DNA from: Aquificaceae bacterium
GTDB taxonomy: Bacteria; Aquificota; Aquificia; Aquificales; Aquificaceae
Reading direction: 5' to 3'
Assembly (NCBI GenBank): GCA_026981975.1
Contig: JALSHV010000027.1
Coordinates: forward strand, 1 to 52,863
DNA length: 52,863 nt
This document shows positions 47,861 to 52,863 of the stretch, one piece after another. How positions within the stretch are numbered: position 1 is the first letter of the stretch; the number at the start of each line of letters is the position of its first letter. Both the position numbers and the translations under genes were made by a program. The notes below the pieces were generated by a model. That model worked only from the letters and a program-made list of their open reading frames with translations. It was not told the origin of the DNA and did no database searches.

Positions 47861-49785
47861 ACTCCCCTCCTTACAAAAGTTTCAAACTCTTCCGCCGGTA
47901 AGGGTGGTGCAAACAGATATCCCTGAGCGTAATCACAGCCGAGTTCTGTCAGATACAGTGCTTGAATTTCCTTTTCCACCCCTTCCGCTACGGTTTTTAA
48001 ACCAAAGGCTTTGGCGAGTGCTATTGTTGCTTTAACTATTTCAAGACTGTCTTTATCAATAGGTAGATCCCTTACAAATTCTCTGTCTATTTTTATCGCG
48101 TATACGGGTAACTTTTTCAAATAAGAAAGAGAAGAATAGCCAGTTCCGAAATCATCTATGTAAGTTTTAATCCCGTAAGAAGTCAACGTATTTATAAAGT
48201 CAACCGCTCTGGAAGGATCTTCCATAATTGCCGATTCTGTAATTTCTACTTCTAATTTACTTAAATTCTCTCTACAACCTGCGGTTATAAAGGGAAATCC
48301 TCCGGAAAAAGACGAGATTTTAAGCTGAACGGGTGAAATGTTTACAGCAATGGGTAAGTCAATCCCGCTTTGGCGGAATTTGTTTATTTGGGAACAAGCT
48401 TCCTTCAAAATCCACAAGCCGAGTTCATGAATAAGTTCACTTTTTTCTACAAAAGGAAGGAAATCCGCAGGAGGAATTACCTTTCCATTCCTTATCCATC
48501 TTAAAAGGGCTTCAGCACCTATTACTTTACGACTTTTCAAATCTACTTTTGGTTGGTAGAAAAGAGTGAATTCTCTGTTTTCCAGCGCTCTTCTAAGATC
48601 CGAACGGAAACGCAAACTTGTTTCAGAAGCTCTTGTTATATCTTCCGAGTAAAAAACAACCGTGTTTCCACCTATGTATTTCGCCTTTTGTAAAGAAGCG
48701 GTTGCATTTGCAAAGAGCGTGTCCAAGTCTGTTGTGTCTGAGGGATAAAGAGATACCCCTCCGGAGAAGGAAATGTAAAGGCTGTAGGAATTTATCTTTA
48801 TAGGTTTTGAAAAAGCTTTTCTTATTCTCTTAGACAGTTCTAAAACCGCTTCTTTCGGTTGTTCAGAAACTATAAGGATTGCAAACTCATCGGATCCTAT
48901 TCTTGCTACCATATCGGTTTTCCTTGTCAAAGACCGAATCGTATGAGCTACGTGTATTAGAATATTGTCCGCTGCGGAATGTCCAAGAGCTTGATTTATA
49001 TCCCCAAAGTTGTCTATATCTAAGAGTAAAAGAGCAGCCGTCTTTTTTGTTGAATTCACAAGCTGTAATGTTCTATCCATATACCGAACAAAGTTATTTC
49101 TGTTAGGAAGCCCTGTAAGAGGATCGGTGTAAAGAGCTTCTATTTTTTCCGCTTCTGTGCGCAATCTTCTCAAGCCGAAGGCTATATCGTGAACCGCTTC
49201 GTAAAGCAAGTTTAACTCTTCCCTTGAAAAATCTCCTCTTTTAGAAATAAGTATGTAAGGAGAATAGAGATTGTCTCCCACGTTCAAACATATTTTTCTG
49301 TCTCCACCTGGTTTTCCCTCCTCCGCATACGGTTTCTTTCCTTCCTTAGGAAATACAGCTATATATTCAAATAAACCGCTTTCATAAAGGGATTTTACAC
49401 TTCCTTCTAAGAGTTCCACAACGTTAGTTGCTTCTGTAGTAAGCTTGTTTATTTTACTGAGAGTTTTGTAAAGAGTTTGGAATTTATTGGCAGTAAACTC
49501 TGGGGAAGGAAATATAACTACAACCAGTATATAGTTCTTATCTACTGATGAAAACTTAATGTCAACAGAGGTTTTCTTTTCTCCAACAATTACTTCTTCT
49601 AAATATGCATCTTCTAAACTTTTCAGTTGAGGAAAAAGATCACTAAACTTCTGTCCTTCAACAGGCGGTAGATTTGTAACTTTGTAAAAAGCTGGATTGG
49701 CAAAAACTATATCCTTAGTTCTTTTGTCAAGTAATAAAGTAGGAACAGGCAGAATGTTGAGAAAGGATTTATACTTCACCCTCAA
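47857..49785 (-). CDS. PAS-GGDEF-EAL cyclic di-GMP protein
   Basis: This 642-residue protein has an N-terminal PAS-like domain (about 5-95), a GAF-like or linker region (100-210), GGDEF (215-380) and EAL (385-640). The cyclase motif is GSDEF at 297-301 with an intact I-site RKTD at 288-291. The EAL side has E425-A-L, N482, E515 (EITES), D544-D545, K565 and E601, a full set of catalytic residues, so phosphodiesterase activity is likely and cyclase activity is possible. Start is TTG 49785 or GTG 49779; the ribosome site fits either. It is the first gene of the pair with PilZ. Confidence 0.9.
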   Translation of the reverse strand: MRVKYKSFLNILPVPTLLLDKRTKDIVFANPAFYKVTNLPPVEGQKFSDLFPQLKSLEDAYLEEVIVGEKKTSVDIKFSSVDKNYILVVVIFPSPEFTANKFQTLYKTLSKINKLTTEATNVVELLEGSVKSLYESGLFEYIAVFPKEGKKPYAEEGKPGGDRKICLNVGDNLYSPYILISKRGDFSREELNLLYEAVHDIAFGLRRLRTEAEKIEALYTDPLTGLPNRNNFVRYMDRTLQLVNSTKKTAALLLLDIDNFGDINQALGHSAADNILIHVAHTIRSLTRKTDMVARIGSDEFAILIVSEQPKEAVLELSKRIRKAFSKPIKINSYSLYISFSGGVSLYPSDTTDLDTLFANATASLQKAKYIGGNTVVFYSEDITRASETSLRFRSDLRRALENREFTLFYQPKVDLKSRKVIGAEALLRWIRNGKVIPPADFLPFVEKSELIHELGLWILKEACSQINKFRQSGIDLPIAVNISPVQLKISSFSGGFPFITAGCRENLSKLEVEITESAIMEDPSRAVDFINTLTSYGIKTYIDDFGTGYSSLSYLKKLPVYAIKIDREFVRDLPIDKDSLEIVKATIALAKAFGLKTVAEGVEKEIQALYLTELGCDYAQGYLFAPPLPAEEFETFVRRGV

Positions 49786-49876
49786 TCCTCTTCATTATAA
49801 TATGGAAAAATACAGATTTTTTGCAATATAAATATAAAATTCCAAAATGTAATGTTTGGTAGGTATCATAGTTAAC
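49786..49876. promoter_or_regulatory. Divergent intergenic region between GGDEF-EAL gene and cas6
   Basis: About 91 AT-rich bases. On the minus strand a TATAAT (49799-49794) lies nine bases before the GGDEF-EAL start and is its likely -10 box. The plus-strand side has several TATAAA-like stretches but no clear promoter. There are no CRISPR-like repeats. Confidence 0.45.
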
Positions 49877-50677
49877 ATGCCTGCGAAATTGATTGTGTCT
49901 TTTAATTTGCAAAGCAGGCTTTGTGCTGAAGAGCTTTATCCAGATAGGCTACACGGTTTATTTTTCTCTATTAGCGGAGAAGCTTTGGCTTCTCAAATTC
50001 ACAGTTATAGAAACATTAAACCTTTTTCCCTTGGTTTTTCAACCCGTTCGGAAACTGGTAAAAGGGATTTTTTACTTAGTAATAAGCTAAGTAAAACTGA
50101 AGCTGTTCAAAAAGTATACCTTGAAATATCTTTCCTTGAAGAAGGTCTGTTTCCTAAGTTTTTATCAAATTTTATGTTAAGTAAAGAATCAGAGTTTAGC
50201 TTAGGCGGAGTAAAGCTCCAGAAGATAAGAAAACCTTATATTAGGGAAGAATTTATAAAATCTTACAGACATCTTTTTGAAGAAGCGCCTGAGGAAGATA
50301 GAATATGTTTTGAGTTTTTGACACCTACTTCTTTTAGAAAAGGTAAATACAACTACCCTTTACCAGATCCGAAGTTGATATTTAAAGGGCTTATAAGAAA
50401 ATGGCAAATATTCTCCGACTATAAGATAGATACAGATTTGAAAGAAGAAGTAGAAAAAATAAAAGTGGTAGGAGTAGGAATTAAAACCTCTAAGATTGAG
50501 CTTTCCGATCTTGGGTGGGTGGTAGGGTTTACAGGACGCGTTACATTTTCAGTAGACTCCGATAAGGGGAAAGTTCTTAAGTGGTTTCAAGCTCTTTCCA
50601 GATTTGCGGAATTCGCCGGTGTGGGAATAAAGACCACAATGGGATTCGGTAAGGTTAAACTCATCAGGGATAAGTAA
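49877..50677 (+). CDS. cas6: CRISPR pre-crRNA endoribonuclease Cas6
   Basis: This 266-residue protein cuts CRISPR transcripts within repeats in type I and III systems. The N-terminal ferredoxin-like domain includes a histidine in DRLHGLFF (H26), the usual location of the catalytic His. The C-terminal FAGVGIKTTMGFGKVK is the glycine-rich loop that defines the family. The frame extends seven codons upstream to a TTG, but the ATG at 49877 gives the standard MPAKLIVSF strand. Its last 129 bases are opposite the 3' end of the unknown gene at 50549. The interference genes it would serve are outside this window. Confidence 0.9.
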   Translation: MPAKLIVSFNLQSRLCAEELYPDRLHGLFFSISGEALASQIHSYRNIKPFSLGFSTRSETGKRDFLLSNKLSKTEAVQKVYLEISFLEEGLFPKFLSNFMLSKESEFSLGGVKLQKIRKPYIREEFIKSYRHLFEEAPEEDRICFEFLTPTSFRKGKYNYPLPDPKLIFKGLIRKWQIFSDYKIDTDLKEEVEKIKVVGVGIKTSKIELSDLGWVVGFTGRVTFSVDSDKGKVLKWFQALSRFAEFAGVGIKTTMGFGKVKLIRDK

Positions 50678-51271
50678 TTCTATAAGATTGAGCGATTTTT
50701 TCAGTAAGAAGTTAAAAAAATCACAGCTTAATAAATAGCTTAACACAGTGTTTGCTGCTTCAACAGGTTCACGACAAACTTCCAAATTGTAATTTATAGC
50801 CTTCTCGGTTTCTTTTAAGACTGCGTAACAGCTACAGGGTAAAAACAAAATCTCCCATGGTGTTAGATTTATTCCTTTAACATTAACAGGACTTTGTAAG
50901 TTAATATGTTTTATTTTTGCAAAGTTGTGAAGGATTAAAAAAGCACAGAAAGTATTAAAAAGAAGACTGTTTATATCTTTTAAAGCAAGTAGTTCGGTAA
51001 TTTTCTTAACCTTAAAATCGGTTTTAGAATTAATTGCATGTAAGGTTAAGCTTAAAACTTCATTTATATAAAAAGAAGAACAGGATAATTTGTTATTTAC
51101 TGGTATATTAAGGAATTCTACGTTATTTTTACTTACAATAAAACATGGGATTTCTAAATCTTCAAGACATTTTAACTTATGAAAGGAAAGAATCCCCTTT
51201 AAGGTGTTTAAATCCTGCAAGTTTATTATCGGATTTTTTCTTGTTACTATCAAATACTTCAAAGCACCCAT
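50549..51271 (-). CDS. Unknown protein coupled to the second Cas2 (X)
   Basis: I do not recognise this 240-residue protein. It is rich in Leu, Asn, Phe and Cys (ten cysteines or so), has no signal peptide and shows hydrophobic helices (about 65-80, 95-120 and 135-150). Its ATG lies inside the last 13 bases of the second cas2 (ATGGGTGCTTTGA), so translation is coupled. The last 43 codons run antisense through the conserved C-terminal loop of cas6, and its stop lies within cas6. This suggests either a true overlapping gene or a 3' end lost and replaced by readthrough. It could be a CRISPR accessory protein or a decaying remnant. Confidence 0.6.
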   Translation of the reverse strand: MGALKYLIVTRKNPIINLQDLNTLKGILSFHKLKCLEDLEIPCFIVSKNNVEFLNIPVNNKLSCSSFYINEVLSLTLHAINSKTDFKVKKITELLALKDINSLLFNTFCAFLILHNFAKIKHINLQSPVNVKGINLTPWEILFLPCSCYAVLKETEKAINYNLEVCREPVEAANTVLSYLLSCDFFNFLLKKSLNLIELLIPDEFNLTESHCGLYSHTGEFRKSGKSLKPLKNFPLIGVY

Positions 51272-51513
51272 TCCATACCCTCTAATAAACTGCCTATTCT
51301 TTTTATTTTTCCCCTACGGTTAAGTCTTATAATGGCAAACCTATTTGCAGGACTGAATACGAATTCTAAGGACTTCTCTATTTCTTGAGCATTTCCGGCT
51401 TTGAGTTCAAAAAAGCTTCTTTGGGCATGGAATCCTTTGTTTTTTAATTCTTTTAATGTTCTATTTCTGATAGAGTCAATAGAAATGTCATAACAAACTA
51501 CATATCTTTTCAT
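51259..51513 (-). CDS. cas2: Second Cas2-family protein (Cas2')
   Basis: This 84-residue protein has the Cas2 ferredoxin fold: MKRYVVCYDISIDSIRNRTL with the conserved Asp9, then GFHAQRSFFELKAG and a final IRLNRRGKIKRIGSLLEG. It differs strongly from the first Cas2 at 52385. The start overlaps the cas1 stop by four bases and the stop overlaps the unknown gene X by 13. Having two divergent Cas2 proteins around one Cas1 is unusual. Toxin-like Cas2 homologues (VapD) are an alternative, but the cas1 context makes Cas2 the better call. Confidence 0.88.
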   Translation of the reverse strand: MKRYVVCYDISIDSIRNRTLKELKNKGFHAQRSFFELKAGNAQEIEKSLEFVFSPANRFAIIRLNRRGKIKRIGSLLEGMEWVL

Positions 51514-52388
51514 CTTATAATCTCCTCCACCAATAGTATGGAACTCTTGAGTGAGATAATAACGTCTTCTTTTATGCTTTCAAACCAGTTGAGAAACTTA
51601 GGTAAACTTTCTTTTTTTAAATAAAAACCGTTGTTCTCTTTTATAAAATCTTTTTTTGAAAAAACTTCTGTAATTATTGGAGTTTCAAGTTTCTTAGTTA
51701 CCAAAGGTCTAACAGGTTCTACAATGTCTGAGCAAAAAGATAAATGCTTGCCTCTTTTTGAGTGAAGGAAAGATATATAAGGATCGTATCCCATGAATAT
51801 TATCAAAGGCAAAGCTAAAAAATACGTAAAGGTGTAAGCTAAACTCAGTAGAGCGTTTGTGCGATCCGCGGGAGGATAATAGTTTCTACCGTTGAACTCT
51901 ATTCTGCTTCCTTTTATATTTTCTTTAAACTTTTCAAACATAGCGCGTGAAGCTATACCTTCTACTCCCATAATACTTTCCAATGTTTCCGCCTTTTTGA
52001 TTTGAGACTTTAATGAATTCAACTCTATATTGAAGTTTTTTTCTATATTTGATATCTTTTCCAAGATTATCCTACCAGCGACAGCTGGTCTATTTTTTTT
52101 GAAAATCTCATACTGTTTAAGTCTTGCATTGTATTTGCTGGTTAATAGTTGAGGGATAAGCAATCCCTTAGGTTTACCAAATTTAGACATGAAAAATACA
52201 GGAACATTACTCCTTAGTGCAAGATTTATAGCTTCCCCTGTGAAGGAAATTCTACCCATAACAACAATGGCTTCAATGTAGCGTATCGGGATAGTGGAAA
52301 CATGTGAACCTTTGATAACCTTTAACCTTTCCCCTTCCTTCTTTAGCTCCGCAAAATCGGATATTAAAAGAAATCTTCTATCTATCAT
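51510..52388 (-). CDS. cas1: CRISPR integrase Cas1
   Basis: This 292-residue integrase inserts new spacers together with Cas2. The N-terminal beta-sandwich (1-75) includes VSTIPIRYIEAIVVMG and LRSNVPVFFMS. The metal site is complete: E143 in MGVEGIASRAMF, H209 in YISFLHSKRGKHLSF, and D221 and E224 in FCSDIVEPVRPL. YYPPADRTNALLSLAYTF is the expected R/N-x-x-L-S segment (residues 170-187). The gene overlaps the first cas2 by four bases at its start and the second cas2 by four at its end. The subtype cannot be fixed without effectors. Confidence 0.96.
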   Translation of the reverse strand: MIDRRFLLISDFAELKKEGERLKVIKGSHVSTIPIRYIEAIVVMGRISFTGEAINLALRSNVPVFFMSKFGKPKGLLIPQLLTSKYNARLKQYEIFKKNRPAVAGRIILEKISNIEKNFNIELNSLKSQIKKAETLESIMGVEGIASRAMFEKFKENIKGSRIEFNGRNYYPPADRTNALLSLAYTFTYFLALPLIIFMGYDPYISFLHSKRGKHLSFCSDIVEPVRPLVTKKLETPIITEVFSKKDFIKENNGFYLKKESLPKFLNWFESIKEDVIISLKSSILLVEEIIR

Positions 52389-52645
52389 ACGATTTCAACC
52401 TCCCAAGGTTCTATAGGGAAACCTTTGAAAACTTCTATTTCCTCTACAGGGTAAAAGAAGACTTTATCAGTTCTTGGATTTATCAAGGCTTTTATTTCCT
52501 TATATATAAGTTCAAGCTCCCCTTCTGTTACATTCGGCAAGTAAAAAACACTGAGCTGAATTCTGTAACCGTATTTAGTCAATATTTTTGAAACCCTAAC
52601 ACGAACTGCAGATTTAGAAATATCATACGCTACGATGTATCTCAT
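52385..52645 (-). CDS. cas2: CRISPR-associated Cas2
   Basis: This 86-residue protein begins MRYIVAYDISKSAVRVRVSK, with the conserved Asp8, and shows GYRIQLSVFYLPN and DKVFFYPVEE. The open frame extends 14 codons upstream, but the ATG at 52645 gives the standard Cas2 start and has a TATGAT box six bases before it, suggesting leaderless transcription. It heads the minus-strand set cas2-cas1-cas2'-X and forms the Cas1-Cas2 integration complex with one of the two Cas2 proteins. Confidence 0.93.
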   Translation of the reverse strand: MRYIVAYDISKSAVRVRVSKILTKYGYRIQLSVFYLPNVTEGELELIYKEIKALINPRTDKVFFYPVEEIEVFKGFPIEPWEVEIV

Positions 52646-52863
52646 TACAGTATCATATAAACGGGAAAAATAAATCTTATCTGACAAAATACTATCTCCA
52701 GTTTTTATGAATTTGTAAGTTTTTGATTTTTCTAAAAAAATTTAGAACCCTGACACAGATCATACCGATTTTAAAATTAAGAACTTTAAGTTATTACTGG
52801 ACAATAAGAAGGGTTTAGATACCCTTCCGGCTCCTTGGCAATTGAATAGGGTGTTTTTTATCA
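52646..52863. other. Non-coding AT-rich region upstream of cas2
   Basis: These 218 bases hold no convincing gene. A 7-base-pair hairpin (GAAGGGT, loop TTAGAT, ACCCTTC) spans 52808-52827. The region 52720-52800 is AT-rich (long T and A tracts). It might be a CRISPR leader or the spacer to a neighbouring array, but no direct repeat is visible before the window ends. Confidence 0.4.

Noticed and set aside
49786-49876. CRISPR array beside cas6
   Set aside because: The gap is too short and no repeated unit is visible on either strand.

Overview
This window looks like a piece of chromosome from a thermophilic Gram-negative bacterium of the Aquificota, most likely Aquificaceae. The main reasons are a complete reverse gyrase beside gyrase subunit B, an aspartate carbamoyltransferase that closely resembles the Aquifex protein as I remember it, a glycine dehydrogenase encoded as a separate subunit 1, and very compact AT-rich DNA. 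An outer membrane is implied by a tripartite efflux system, LolD, Wzi-like and OPX-like proteins and heptose epimerase. Genus assignment is inference. No gap between genes exceeds about 220 bases, and most neighbours overlap or sit within 50 bases of each other.

Layout. 1-8270 (minus strand): ruvX, mltG, reverse gyrase, a small membrane protein, dxs and pyrF (cut by the window edge). Two tRNA-Ser genes lie directly upstream of ruvX and thiE. 8301-10939: a small unknown gene (plus), then thiS-thiG-hemY (minus). 10979-13342: lon. 13339-19994 (minus): a metal-efflux operon (small secreted protein, TolC-like channel, His-rich adaptor, RND pump) ending in hldD. 20016-24825 (plus): argA-type acetyltransferase, lolD, midA-like methyltransferase, gcvH, gcvPA and a CBS-GGDEF protein. 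24818-33120: mixed metabolic genes (argD, gamma carbonic anhydrase, peptide-binding protein, nadA, panC, pyrB, ispF, patatin-like lipase, dapF). 33141-35503: a secreted subtilisin-like protease with an unusual Cys-containing C-terminal tail, and an outer-membrane barrel. 35494-41078 (minus): trpG followed by an exopolysaccharide export set (OPX, Wzi-like, Wzz-like). 41167-49785: tRNA-Leu, a small membrane protein, purH, gyrB, a zinc-ribbon coiled-coil protein, an unknown, tRNA-Met/Ile2, and a PilZ plus GGDEF-EAL pair.

49877-52645 is the accessory end: cas6 on the plus strand faces a tightly overlapping minus-strand set cas2-cas1-cas2'-X. X is an unrecognised 240-residue protein translationally coupled to the second Cas2, and its last 43 codons run antisense through the conserved C-terminal loop of cas6. 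No CRISPR array or effector genes lie inside the window. This dual-Cas2 module with its unknown partner is the most likely place for something undescribed.

Two recurring themes stand out. First, several first genes of operons have a TATAAT-like box 5-10 bases before the start codon and no Shine-Dalgarno sequence, which suggests leaderless mRNAs. Second, tRNA genes are used as the 5' part of protein-coding transcription units. Three cyclic-di-GMP proteins (CBS-GGDEF, GGDEF-EAL, PilZ) occur alongside the polysaccharide export set and may regulate surface behaviour.
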